A stretch of DNA of 64,000 nucleotides, from NCBI RefSeq assembly GCF_900454495.1, contig NZ_UGSI01000001.1, forward strand, positions 4,404,501 through 4,468,500. Reading direction: 5' to 3'. The notes below the pieces were generated by a model. That model had not been told where the DNA came from and ran no database searches. It saw nothing but the letters and a program-made list of their open reading frames with translations. A program made the position numbers and the translations under genes. Below are positions 1-8,714 of this stretch, piece after piece; positions within the stretch are counted from its first letter, which is position 1; each line of letters starts with the position of its first letter. The DNA is from Paenibacillus macerans. Lineage in GTDB: Bacteria; Bacillota; Bacilli; Paenibacillales; Paenibacillaceae.

Positions 1-83
1 ACAACCAACCAAAGAGTATAATGGAGAGTAAGAAACAACGAGGAGGACAAGCGATTCTAATCGGATAGGAGGACCAAAACGCG

Positions 84-1535
84 ATGGAGCAACCTTTATG
101 GCAGCCGGACCGCCATTCGCCCGTTCCGCTGCACCGGCAGATCATGGAGCATTTCCGCGATAAAATCGCCGGCGGGGAATGGCCGGTAGGCACCCGCATC
201 CCTTCCCAGCGCGAGCTCGCCAAAAGCCTCGGCGTCAACCGCAGCACCGTGGTCGCCGCATTGGACGAACTGGCGGCCGCGGGGATGATTCAGGGCGGCA
301 AAGGCGGCGGAACCCGCGTCATCAACCAAACCTGGGGCGTGCTGGCCGCGGCCCCTCCCCCGGATTGGAACAGCTACGTAAGCGCCGGGACGCAGCGCCC
401 GAATCTTCCCGCCGTGCAGGAGATCAACCGGGCCGAGTTCCAGCCCGGCATCATCCGGCTCGGGACGGGGGAGCTGTCGCCCGAACTGCTGCCGCAAGCG
501 GAGATGAGCGAGCTGCTGCGGCGCATGGCGGACCGTATGCCCGGCCTGGGCTACGGGGAGCCCGCCGGGGATCTGCGGCTGCGCGAAGTCATCGCCGCCA
601 GGCTGAAAAAGCTCGGAATCGCCGCCTCCCCCTCATCGCTGCTCATCGTATCCGGCGCGCTGCAGGCGCTCCAGCTCATTTCGGTAGGGCTGCTGCCGCG
701 GGGGGCCACCGTTTTGCTGGAGCGGCCGTCCTACCTGTATTCGGTTCCCGTTTTCCAATCGGCCGGCATGAAGCTCCGGGGCATCCCGATGGACGCGGAG
801 GGGCTGCGGACCGATCTGGTCGCCGCCTATGCCAAACAGTATAATGGAGCCCTGCTGTACACAATCCCGACGTTCCACAACCCGACCGGCACGGTCATGA
901 GCGAAAAACGGCGCCGGCTGCTGCTGGAAAGCTGCGAGGCCGCCCGGCTGCCGATCGTCGAGGACGACGTGTACCGGGACCTGTGGCTGGATGCGCCGCC
1001 CCCGCTTCCGCTCAAGGCGCGGGACCAAAGCGGCGGCGTATTGTACGTCGGCAGCCTGTCCAAAACGCTGAGCCCCGGGCTGCGCATCGGCTGGGTCGCC
1101 GGCCCCCCGCCCGTCGTCGAGCGGCTCGCCGACATCAAGATGCAGAGCGATTACGGCTCCAGCGCCCTGTCGCAGCAGGCCGCCGCGGAATGGCTGCAAA
1201 GCGGGATGTACGACGCCAGGCTGGAGCGGCTCCGCTCCGCGCTGCGGACCAGAAGGGATCAAGCCTTGTCCGCGCTGGAGAAACACTTCGGCGGCCTGGC
1301 CACCTGGGAAGCACCGCGCGGCGGCTTCTACATTTGGCTGAAGCTGAATGCTTCCCTGGCGCCGCGTAGGCTGTTCGACGCCGCGCTGCAAGCGGGCCTC
1401 CTGATCAACCCCGGGCATCTTTACGACCGGGAAGCCAACGACCGGCTGCGCTTTTCTTACGCCTACGCTGCGCCGGGCCAGCTTGAGGAGGGCATCTCAC
1501 GTTTAGCGAGGATCGTCAGATCGCTGTTGCGCTGA
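84..1535 (+). CDS. MocR/PdxR-type regulator (GntR HTH fused to aminotransferase fold)
   Basis: The 483-residue protein has a GntR-type winged helix at about residues 10-78 (PLHRQIMEHFRDKIAGGEWPVG, then SQRELAKSLGVNRSTV), followed by a class I aminotransferase-like domain to the C-terminus. The PLP-domain marks FHNPTG and SLSKTLSPG are present; Lys327 of the latter is the expected PLP-binding lysine. MocR proteins are known to use this domain as a ligand sensor rather than as a metabolic enzyme. An AGGAGG lies 11 nt before the ATG. No pdxST or other recognisable target gene is adjacent, so its regulon is unknown. Family assignment is secure; the specific role is not. Confidence 0.9.
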   Translation: MEQPLWQPDRHSPVPLHRQIMEHFRDKIAGGEWPVGTRIPSQRELAKSLGVNRSTVVAALDELAAAGMIQGGKGGGTRVINQTWGVLAAAPPPDWNSYVSAGTQRPNLPAVQEINRAEFQPGIIRLGTGELSPELLPQAEMSELLRRMADRMPGLGYGEPAGDLRLREVIAARLKKLGIAASPSSLLIVSGALQALQLISVGLLPRGATVLLERPSYLYSVPVFQSAGMKLRGIPMDAEGLRTDLVAAYAKQYNGALLYTIPTFHNPTGTVMSEKRRRLLLESCEAARLPIVEDDVYRDLWLDAPPPLPLKARDQSGGVLYVGSLSKTLSPGLRIGWVAGPPPVVERLADIKMQSDYGSSALSQQAAAEWLQSGMYDARLERLRSALRTRRDQALSALEKHFGGLATWEAPRGGFYIWLKLNASLAPRRLFDAALQAGLLINPGHLYDREANDRLRFSYAYAAPGQLEEGISRLARIVRSLLR

Positions 1536-1609
1536 TGAGCAGGACGCGGCTTGAATTCAGCAAGGAATAGAATGGAATGGACAAAACCAGGCTGCCGAGA
1601 AACCTCGGC

Positions 1610-1830
1610 GAAAAAGATAAGAACAAAAAATGCCCCTATTTCGGCGATATCACCCATTTTGAGTACAATAGAGGAATTTTATGTCGCTATTTCTCGAATC
1701 GCAAGGAAATACCTGCGGTCTGGACCATTCGCAGGTATATAAGGACAAAAATTTCCGTTAATGGCGATGAACATTTCTGGCTCCAGAAAATAAGAACATA
1801 AAGTTCCGCTATTTTGAAGGCCGACAGTTG
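1610..1830. repeat. Dispersed intergenic repeat family A, copy 1
   Basis: This stretch of about 220 bp matches 22365-22600 and 41870-42080 block by block. Shared blocks in the same order include TTTCGGCGAT, AATAGAGG, TTTATGTCGCTATTT, ATCGCAAGGAAAT, AAAATTTCCGTTAATGG and AAGTTCCGCTATTTT. It fills most of the 434-bp gap between the MocR gene and the convergent glycoside hydrolase gene. No reading frame in it looks coding. The motif RNTATTT/AAATANY recurs inside it, giving several short hairpin options. Confidence 0.75.
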
Positions 1831-1969
1831 GTAGTCATCGTCGTTCCAGCGGCCGGCAGCGGATCATCAAATGCCTGTATTCCCGCAGAAATTTCAACAC
1901 TTACCAAGGCCGGCGGCAAAGCAAACAGGCCCTTGCCTGAATGGGAAGAGCCTGCCGCCCTAATCGGTC

Positions 1970-3727
1970 CTACTCCGTCCGGGTCAGCCGAACGGCCATA
2001 TACGGTCTGCCGGGCAGGTCCACGCGGAACGTGCCTTCAAACGAACCGGGAACTTCGGTAATCGTCATATTCCACGTATCGATAATGTCCACTTTATACC
2101 GGACGCCCGGCCGCAATTGGAATATTCTGAACTTCGGCCGATTGAAGCCGAAATAATACATATAGTACTCATCGCGGATTCCCGCGCAAGGCAGGTCCCA
2201 ATCGGACTTCACCGGCTCCCAGCGCTGCCCCGGCGCCTCCTCCACCAGCCGGCGCAAAAAGCCGATGCGCGCCGGGCTGTCGCCGACCAGCTTCCCGCCT
2301 TTGGACCACCATAATATCTCTTCATCGTTCAGGTACGTTTCACCATGGCCGACATATCCGCCGCGGATCATCCCTTCCCAGCAGCGGCGCACCATTTCCT
2401 CGCCGGTGATATTGCCCCAGCCCTGGTCGATATCGCCTTCGTAGGCGCATTCGTCGATGACGACGGCCTTGCCCCAGCGCTCCCGCCATTCCAGGGTCGC
2501 TTCCGACGTTTTGTACACATCGATACGCTGCAGGCTGGAATGGGTCACCCAAGGCTTGCTGTGGTCATAGAAGGTTAGGCAGTTGTGATTGGACAGCAAA
2601 TGTCCGTAGGGATCGTTCTCCTGGATAATTTGGGCGTAACGTTCCCAATCCTCCGCGCTTTTCGCCCACATCAGGTCGTATTCGTTGGCCAGCGACCACC
2701 AGACGTTCCGGTACGCCGCCAGGCGGGCCACAATGTAGCGCAGATAAAGATCGTCCGCCTCCCGGTCCATTTCCGAAAATCCCCAGCGGTCGTACGGATG
2801 GAACAGAATTAGATCGGCCTCGATCCCCAGCCGCCCCAAATCGGCGATCCGCTGCTCCAGATGCTCGAAAAAGGCCGGGTTGAACACGCTGAAATTCCAG
2901 CCCTTCTCCAAAGAACCTTCATACGCATACAGCTGGGGTTCATTGCGGTTGTATAAATATGACTTGGGGAACACGCACATGCGCATTTTGTTGAAAGGCG
3001 ATCCGGCCAGCGATTTCAGCGTCTCCTGTTCCAGCTCTTCTCCCTGGTGCGTCCAAGCATAACAGGTCGTGCCGAACGGCAAATACGCCGTACCGTCTTC
3101 ATAAGCAAAATGGAACGTATCCTGCACGCGCACCGGACCGTGATTGCCGGCGGCAGGGGGGTCGCAAACAAACGTCCCTTCCAGCCCGTCCAGCGCCTTG
3201 ACCGTGCTCTCGGTCCGGTACGTCCACACCCCTTCCCGGTCGGGCATCAGGCGGATTTTATAGCTTCCGTCCCCGTTGTAAAACCCCGGAACCCGCACAA
3301 AGCGGCTCCCACCGTCATAACTGAACACTGCGGCCAACTCCACATCGGTATAGGGGTTGCCCTGCGACGGCCCTTTAAGCTCCAGCTCAAACACGTCCCA
3401 CTTGGCCGCGCGCTCCGGCGAGCTGACCACGCCGCCCCCTTCGACCCGCACGTCCGCAAGCCGGTCCTTCCCGCTCCCCGACTCGCGACTCGGCGCGGCG
3501 GCATCGCCGGAAGGCACCCCAGCCAGTTCCCGCAGCAGCGCATCCCGTTCCCCGGCCGAAAACCCGAGCTCCATCCGCCGCTCCAGAAACTGCCCCAGCG
3601 TCATCATTTTATAAGTAAACGCGATATGCTCCTCTTCGGCAAGAAACGGAAAATACTTGAACAAGACCGATTTGGCGGGCTTGTCGGACCATATCCGTCC
3701 CATGCTGGTTTGCTCCATAATCTTCAT
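1970..3727 (-). CDS. Putative glycoside hydrolase, DUF5060/DUF4038/DUF5605 type
   Basis: The 585-residue protein reads as an intracellular (no signal peptide) glycosidase of the DUF5060-DUF4038-DUF5605 architecture. An N-terminal helical part is followed by a beta-sandwich around residues 110-195, a TIM-barrel-like core (about 200-480) and a C-terminal beta domain. Candidate catalytic acids are Glu349 in WWSLANEYD and Glu426 in VVIDECAYEG, in the clan-A-like arrangement. The ATG was chosen because AGGAGG lies 6 nt before it; the TTG two codons upstream would abut the AGGAGG. It is the last gene of a leftward unit after two sugar permeases and a binding protein, so it probably acts on the imported oligosaccharide. 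Its substrate cannot be read from the sequence. Confidence 0.82.
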   Translation of the reverse strand: MKIMEQTSMGRIWSDKPAKSVLFKYFPFLAEEEHIAFTYKMMTLGQFLERRMELGFSAGERDALLRELAGVPSGDAAAPSRESGSGKDRLADVRVEGGGVVSSPERAAKWDVFELELKGPSQGNPYTDVELAAVFSYDGGSRFVRVPGFYNGDGSYKIRLMPDREGVWTYRTESTVKALDGLEGTFVCDPPAAGNHGPVRVQDTFHFAYEDGTAYLPFGTTCYAWTHQGEELEQETLKSLAGSPFNKMRMCVFPKSYLYNRNEPQLYAYEGSLEKGWNFSVFNPAFFEHLEQRIADLGRLGIEADLILFHPYDRWGFSEMDREADDLYLRYIVARLAAYRNVWWSLANEYDLMWAKSAEDWERYAQIIQENDPYGHLLSNHNCLTFYDHSKPWVTHSSLQRIDVYKTSEATLEWRERWGKAVVIDECAYEGDIDQGWGNITGEEMVRRCWEGMIRGGYVGHGETYLNDEEILWWSKGGKLVGDSPARIGFLRRLVEEAPGQRWEPVKSDWDLPCAGIRDEYYMYYFGFNRPKFRIFQLRPGVRYKVDIIDTWNMTITEVPGSFEGTFRVDLPGRPYMAVRLTRTE

Positions 3728-3733
3728 ATGCAA

Positions 3734-3796
3734 CCTCCTAAAAGTTTTGTGAGCGTTACTTCTTTGAATAAGCTTCGAGCAAAACTTGCTGCGGAA
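3734..3796 (-). promoter_or_regulatory. 63-nt conserved leader element before the glycoside hydrolase gene
   Basis: Read on the minus strand, this element runs from TTCCG to the AGGAGG of the hydrolase gene. It has the same length and the same blocks as 56814-56876 in front of the GH13 gene: TTCCG, then TTTTGnnCGAAGCTT, then a block starting GCTCACAAAACTTTTAGG and continuing into the RBS. Here AAGTTTTG can pair perfectly with the downstream CAAAACTT next to the RBS. It is a candidate cis-acting RNA element; function unproven. Confidence 0.55.
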
Positions 3797-3837
3797 ACAT
3801 AGGCTCTGGTTTTACGGGTCTCGGCGGGCAACTCAGT

Positions 3838-3905
3838 TTGACCATCCCATCCCGTCCCATTCCGATCCGTTTCGATCCGTTCAGATCCAATCCGTTCCGA
3901 TCCGG
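3838..3905. repeat. Degenerate short direct repeats (TCCGATCC-like)
   Basis: Between the hydrolase and permease genes, several degenerate copies of a unit close to CCGATCCGTT or CCCATCCCGT follow one another. They look like a decayed simple-sequence tract. I see no gene here. Confidence 0.5.
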
Positions 3906-3939
3906 TCGCTCGCTTGCTTTCTTACCTCCGCCCCGCTTT

Positions 3940-4770
3940 CTAACCCTTCACCGCTCCGGCCATCCCCGACACAAAGTATTTTTGGAAAAATAAATACACG
4001 GCCAAAATCGGCACGATCGAAATCAGCACCGCCGCGCTAAGCAGCGTATAGTTCGTGGAATGCTGCCCCTGGAACGTAAGCAAGCCCGCAGTAACCGGCT
4101 GCATCGAATCCTTCGTGATAAATATTTGCGCCAGCAAAAATTCATTCCAGGTGGACAGGAAGTCGAGAATCACCAGCGTGGCTATAGCCGGCATGGCAAT
4201 CGGCAGAATAATGCGGAAAAACTTGCCCAGTTCCCCGCACCCGTCAATATACGCGGCCTCGTCCAGCTCCTTGGGAATGGAGCGGAGAAAGCCCCGCAGC
4301 ACCATGATGCCGAAAGGAATGCCGAAGCCGATATATACGATAAAAATGCCGGGATACGTATTTGCCAATCCAAAGTGGTTCAGCATCATGTTCAGCGGCA
4401 CCAGCGTAGCCTGGAACGGGATCATCATCCCGATCAGAAACATGGCAAACAGCGCGTTCGCCCATTTAAACCCCATCCGGGTCAACGCATACGCGGCCAG
4501 CGCCTCGACGAGAATGCCGAGCGGCACCTTCACGACCGAGATAAACAGGCTGTTGCCGATATAGGATTTCATCTTATCCCAGGCCTCGGCAAAATTGCTC
4601 CACGCCAGCGTCTCCGGCAAAGCGTACACGGGATTTTGCATCAAATCGGCATTGGATTTCAAAGCCGTCATGGCGATGAAAACAATCGGAATCAGAAAGA
4701 TCACCGCCAGGCCAAACAGCAATATATAGGAAACTGCTCGCGAAGCGGCGGACTTTTGCGTTTCTTCCAT
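3940..4770 (-). CDS. Sugar ABC transporter permease, CUT1 family (MalG-like)
   Basis: The 276-residue membrane protein has about six hydrophobic segments. The EAA loop (EAAYIDGCGELGKFFRIILP), which docks the ATPase, sits between the fourth and fifth of them. An N-terminal anchor segment follows the short cytoplasmic start. This is the standard length and layout of MalG/LacG-type subunits of CUT1 importers. The start has a G-rich RBS (AAAGGGGGGG). It follows the partner permease after 24 bp, and together with the 5760-7049 binding protein makes one importer. No ATPase gene is adjacent; Bacillota usually supply a shared MsmX-type ATPase (known of the family, not seen here). Confidence 0.93.
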   Translation of the reverse strand: MEETQKSAASRAVSYILLFGLAVIFLIPIVFIAMTALKSNADLMQNPVYALPETLAWSNFAEAWDKMKSYIGNSLFISVVKVPLGILVEALAAYALTRMGFKWANALFAMFLIGMMIPFQATLVPLNMMLNHFGLANTYPGIFIVYIGFGIPFGIMVLRGFLRSIPKELDEAAYIDGCGELGKFFRIILPIAMPAIATLVILDFLSTWNEFLLAQIFITKDSMQPVTAGLLTFQGQHSTNYTLLSAAVLISIVPILAVYLFFQKYFVSGMAGAVKG

Positions 4771-4794
4771 CGGAGCCCCCCCTTTCCGTGAAAA

Positions 4795-5670
4795 TCATAC
4801 GTGAGATTTCCGGTTTGTGTAATATACGTAAGGAATGATCACGACCATCGCGACAAACACAAGGAACCAGGAAATGGCCGAGCCCACGCCGATGTTGTTG
4901 AATTTGAAGGTCTGATAATACATCCAGGAAGACAGCACCTGCGTGCTTTGGGCCGGTCCTCCCGCCGTCATGCCGTAGATGATGTCATATACTTTCATGG
5001 CGTTAACCATCGTGGTCGCAAAAACGATCACAAAGGTTTCGCTAAGCAGCGGAATCGTGATAAAGCGGAAAGATTGGAACGGCTTCGCCCCATCGATGAG
5101 CGCCGCTTCATAGCAGTCCTTCGGGATGCTCTGCAGCCCGGCGAGAAACAGCACCATCGGCAGCCCCACGCCCTGCCACACCGCGGCGACGAACACGGCG
5201 TACAGCGCCGTTTTCGGATCGGCCAGCCAAGGATGGGCCAGACTGCCAAGCCCGATCCCCTCAAGCACCGTGTTGATGAACCCCCTCGTCGGATGGTAAA
5301 GCCAAGTCCACATGAGCGCAACGATGATGCCCGACAAAACAAAGGGAAAATAAAATACGCTGCGAAAAATCGATCTGCCCTTCAAACTCCTGTTGAGCAG
5401 CAGCGCCAGCAGCAAGCCGAGGCCGATAATGATCGTCAGCGAACCGATCAGCCATAGCACGTTATTTTTTAACGCGGTTCCAAATACCGTATCTTCCGTT
5501 AATAGATAAATATAGTTTTGCAGGCCGACAAATTTTTTCTCGGGAGAAATTCCGTTCCAGCTGTACAAGCTAAGCTGCAGTGTGTATAGAGAAGGTATGA
5601 CAATAACCACAAGATAAATGAGCAGCGCCGGCAGCAAAAATGTCCACGGCTTCCAAGCCTTCAGTCTCAT
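4795..5670 (-). CDS. Sugar ABC transporter permease, CUT1 family (MalF-like)
   Basis: The 291-residue protein has six predicted membrane segments and an EAA loop, EAALIDGAKPFQSFRFITIP. The start is supported by GGAGGGAGG about 6 nt upstream. It lacks the long periplasmic loop of enterobacterial MalF, as usual for Gram-positive CUT1 systems. It lies 89 bp after the binding-protein gene and 24 bp before the second permease, in the same direction. The pair should form the heterodimeric channel for an oligosaccharide whose identity is set by the binding protein and perhaps the downstream hydrolase. Confidence 0.93.
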   Translation of the reverse strand: MRLKAWKPWTFLLPALLIYLVVIVIPSLYTLQLSLYSWNGISPEKKFVGLQNYIYLLTEDTVFGTALKNNVLWLIGSLTIIIGLGLLLALLLNRSLKGRSIFRSVFYFPFVLSGIIVALMWTWLYHPTRGFINTVLEGIGLGSLAHPWLADPKTALYAVFVAAVWQGVGLPMVLFLAGLQSIPKDCYEAALIDGAKPFQSFRFITIPLLSETFVIVFATTMVNAMKVYDIIYGMTAGGPAQSTQVLSSWMYYQTFKFNNIGVGSAISWFLVFVAMVVIIPYVYYTNRKSHV

Positions 5671-5759
5671 AAGCGCCTCCCTCCAAGTCTGGTAAACGGC
5701 TTTCAGGGCGCGGCCGGCAGGCCGCTTCCCTGAAAGCTTGTCACCAAACGCCTATTGTT

Positions 5760-7049
5760 CTAGTTGTTTTTATACGACTCGGCGGCTTTCTGAATTTCCT
5801 TGGCCGCCTGCTCAGGCGTCCATTCGTTCAGCACGACGGCATCCTGGGCTTCGAACAGCTTCTGCACCACCGTCTGCGGCAAAGCCTGGTCCGCGATCAG
5901 GAAGTTGCCTTCCCCGATCATCCCGGCCATTTCGGAAGTGTGCGGCGACTGCGCGGATGTTTTGAACTGCTTCAGGGCCGGCGAACCGTACTGGTCGATA
6001 TACTGATCCACAACTTCTTGACCGGTAATATATTCGCCCAGTTTTACGGCAGCTTCCTGCACCTTCGGATCGGAGCTTCCGTTGATTTGGAACATTTCCG
6101 CAAAGCTGGACATCCGCACCGGCTGCTGATCGTTCGGGAATTTAAAGATGCCGAACTGATTCGGATCGGCCCCCGCCTGGGCAAAGCTCAGATCAACCCA
6201 TGCCCCCTCCAGCGCAAAACCTTGCTGCGCACTGTAAAGCGGCGTCTCCGCTTCCTGCGGGTCCAGCGTAATGAAGCCTTTTTCGAAATAACCTTTATCG
6301 GACCATTCCTTCAGCTTGGCAAAAGTTTGCACCACGGCCGGGTCGTCCCAAGAAGCTTCCAAGGCGTTCAGCTTGTCATGGAGTTCCGCGCCGCCGTAAA
6401 GTTCGATCAGCTGCTCAACCCAACGCATCAGCATCCAGCCGCCCTTGCCGCCGACGGCAAAAGGTGTAATCCCACCCTCCTTCATCGTTTGCAGTTGGCC
6501 TTCAAACTCGGCGAACGTGGTTGGCGGAGTCAGGTTTAATTTGGTATACAGCTCTTTCGGATAAAATACCCCCAGCGAAGCAAGATGGAACGGTACGCCC
6601 GTGATTTTCCCGTCGAATTTGACCAGGTCGAGCGCCGCGGGGTTGTAGATTTCGTCCCATTTATGCTCGGCCGCGATTTGGGTCAAATCCATGGTGAGAC
6701 CGTTTTCAGGATAAAATGAACCAAGCGACCCGCCCCAAGTAAACCACATGTCCGGCAGCGTCTTTGAAGCGGCGGCCACCTTCAACGATTCCTTCAGCGG
6801 ATCGGTGCCGTAGAAGGTGGGCTCCACCTTGATGTCCGGATTTTTGCTCTCGAACTCTTTGATGATCGGTTCCAAATAAGCCTGTTGATCATTCAGCACC
6901 CAGATGGTCACGGCCGTCTGGGGCTTCTCGCCTCCCGCCCCGTTTCCCGCGGCGGCATTCTTCGATCCGGCGCCTCCTCCGCAGGCCGATAACATCAATA
7001 CGATCGCCGTCATCGCCGCCAGTACCGCAGTTAAGCGTTTTTTTTGCAT
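5760..7049 (-). CDS. Sugar ABC transporter substrate-binding lipoprotein
   Basis: The 429-residue protein begins with a lipoprotein signal (KKRLTAVLAAMTAIVLMLSAC; the lipobox cysteine is followed by GGG and a Gly/Ala/Asn linker). The rest is an extracellular solute-binding family 1 fold (ITIWVLNDQQAYLEPIIKEFE-type start). It would be anchored outside the membrane and deliver ligand to the two permeases that follow. The two-component genes upstream (7485-10553) are of the YesN/YesM type that usually controls such importers, and a 435-bp gap before this gene leaves room for its promoter. The ligand is not determinable from sequence. Confidence 0.93.
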   Translation of the reverse strand: MQKKRLTAVLAAMTAIVLMLSACGGGAGSKNAAAGNGAGGEKPQTAVTIWVLNDQQAYLEPIIKEFESKNPDIKVEPTFYGTDPLKESLKVAAASKTLPDMWFTWGGSLGSFYPENGLTMDLTQIAAEHKWDEIYNPAALDLVKFDGKITGVPFHLASLGVFYPKELYTKLNLTPPTTFAEFEGQLQTMKEGGITPFAVGGKGGWMLMRWVEQLIELYGGAELHDKLNALEASWDDPAVVQTFAKLKEWSDKGYFEKGFITLDPQEAETPLYSAQQGFALEGAWVDLSFAQAGADPNQFGIFKFPNDQQPVRMSSFAEMFQINGSSDPKVQEAAVKLGEYITGQEVVDQYIDQYGSPALKQFKTSAQSPHTSEMAGMIGEGNFLIADQALPQTVVQKLFEAQDAVVLNEWTPEQAAKEIQKAAESYKNN

Positions 7050-7090
7050 AAGCGTCCCCCCGTTATATGTGATGTAAGTTTCAAGAGGTT

Positions 7091-7305
7091 GTTCAAAAAG
7101 TCATCTTTTGATCACGAAGTAGACTCATGGAGCTTAATCGACATCGAATCTTGAATTCAGCCGAGCCAAGCGAATGCTTCCGAAGCATGTTTCCTACGGA
7201 AACATTTCAGTTGCTCACGTACCCAAAACGTACGCTCCGCTCCTTACGTCCCTAGCTTCATCCAACCTTCTCGGTGCTGAAAACCTGACTTTTTGAACTC
7301 GCACT
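7091..7305. repeat. MITE-like repeat family D, full copy
   Basis: A stretch of about 210 bp is bounded by inverted ends: GTTCAAAAAGTC at the left and GACTTTTTGAAC at the right. It contains nested palindromes such as GCTTCCGAAGC and TGTTTCCTACGGAAACA. The right 55 bp recur at 8723-8778 inside the sensor-kinase gene. A 59-bp internally deleted version with both ends lies at 30511-30569. It carries no coding potential and lies in the gap before the sugar-binding protein gene. Confidence 0.7.
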
Positions 7306-7484
7306 CTAAGTAAACCAGCACTCCGCTTGTTTACCTGCTTTAAGTCTACTATCCGAGGGCCGCAGCCGGGTATAAGCGGCGTTTGTCATTTCGTACACTT
7401 CGCGTACGCATTATGGCCGTCCGCCGCCTTTCAATGACGGTCCGATAGACGAATCCTGTTTTTTGGTATCTTTTTTTGCACTAA
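7306..7484. other. Gap between response regulator and binding-protein genes
   Basis: About 180 bp remain between repeat D and the end of the response-regulator gene. It contains T-rich stretches just after the response-regulator stop, and short palindromes such as TACACTTCGCGTACG. The promoter of the leftward transport operon probably lies between here and 7050, but I cannot point to a convincing -35/-10 pair. Confidence 0.4.
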
Positions 7485-8681
7485 CTAACGGTTCCGGTAT
7501 TCCAACGGGGTCATCCCCACCCGCTCTTTAAACAGCTTGCTGAAATAATGCGGATTCGTGTAGCTGAGGATTTCGGCGATTTCATACACCTTTTTGTTCG
7601 TTTCCCGCAGCAGCTTCTGGGCGTAGATGATTTTGTTGCGGATCACGTATTCGCTGAAGCTTTCGCCCACTTCCCTCAGAAAAATGCGGCTTAAATAACC
7701 CGGGCTGATCGGAATGGAGTCCGCCACCTTCTGCAGCGTAATATCCTCCAGCAGGTGGCCATCCACATATTCCTTCGCCAGGCGGATATGCAAACTGTCG
7801 CTCTGCTGGTTCACCGGAAACTTCAATTCGGCTTCCAGGTAAGCCTCGGGAATATGCTGCGGGTCCCCGTAAACGGAGCTAAAGGAATAGACGATCGAGG
7901 CGTTGAGCAGCTCGAAGATTTTGCTCCGCAGCCGCTCCAGGTACTGCTCCCTGCCGCAGCGGCCGCCCGCCCCCGACTTCGGCACGGCCGGCGCCAGCCA
8001 GATGATTTCCCGGCGGCCCCGGTGAAAGACGAGTCCGCCAAAGTCCCGGCCCACGTATTCTTCGATCAGATATCGGATCGAGATGAATTTCAGATGATCC
8101 TTGGCTTCCCCCGCAGCGATTTGATCCGCGGCATCGCCCCGCAGGCGGATAGCGGCAAGCCACAGCCCTTGGGACAGCGATCCTTCCGGCGCAAGCTCCG
8201 GCACCAGCATTTCCCGCGGATAAGTGTACGTATCAAGCAGGGAAATCAGCCAAGCGTTGCGCTCCTCCTCCGGCCATGCCGGGAGCGTCCTGGACGTGTT
8301 TTGCTCCAGCAGCTTGACCGCTTTTTGCAGCGCCCCTTTCACTTCCTCCTCGTCCATGGTGGGCTTGTGGAGATAATCGAGCGCGTTTAGGCGAATCGCT
8401 TCCTTGACATAAGGGAAATCGTCATAACTGCTCAAATAGATCATTTGGATATGCTGCGGCCAATGGCTGCGGATATAGCGCCCCAGCTCGATCCCGTCCA
8501 TGCCCGGCATGCGGATATCGGTCATCACGATATGGATCTCCTCCGACTCCAGCACTTTCACCGCCTCCTCGCCGTTGGCGGCTTCAGCTTTCCAGCACAC
8601 GCCCTGCGCCTCCCAATCCACCATATACCGCAGCCCCATTCTGACGATGGGTTCGTCCTCCACAACTAGCAGATTCCACAT
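7485..8681 (-). CDS. YesN-type response regulator (REC + AraC HTH)
   Basis: The 398-residue protein has an N-terminal receiver domain (phospho-acceptor Asp55 in MTDIRMPGMDG, Lys in YLHKP) and a C-terminal AraC/XylS double helix-turn-helix over the last 100 residues (KEYVDGHLLEDITLQKVADSI, then NKKVYEIAEILSYTNPHYFSKLFKERVG). The middle region is of the variable YesN type. It lies 33 bp downstream of a YesM-type kinase, forming a pair known to activate adjacent sugar-import operons. The likely target is the transporter and hydrolase unit immediately to its left (7049-1970). Confidence 0.93.
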   Translation of the reverse strand: MWNLLVVEDEPIVRMGLRYMVDWEAQGVCWKAEAANGEEAVKVLESEEIHIVMTDIRMPGMDGIELGRYIRSHWPQHIQMIYLSSYDDFPYVKEAIRLNALDYLHKPTMDEEEVKGALQKAVKLLEQNTSRTLPAWPEEERNAWLISLLDTYTYPREMLVPELAPEGSLSQGLWLAAIRLRGDAADQIAAGEAKDHLKFISIRYLIEEYVGRDFGGLVFHRGRREIIWLAPAVPKSGAGGRCGREQYLERLRSKIFELLNASIVYSFSSVYGDPQHIPEAYLEAELKFPVNQQSDSLHIRLAKEYVDGHLLEDITLQKVADSIPISPGYLSRIFLREVGESFSEYVIRNKIIYAQKLLRETNKKVYEIAEILSYTNPHYFSKLFKERVGMTPLEYRNR

Positions 8682-8714
8682 TTCTAATCCCCCTTTTCAA
8701 GTCCCCCATTTTAG

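Noticed and set aside
1594..1609. Terminator after the MocR gene
   Set aside because: GCCGAG-AAAC-CTCGGC is a short stem with no T run on the plus strand; too weak to call.
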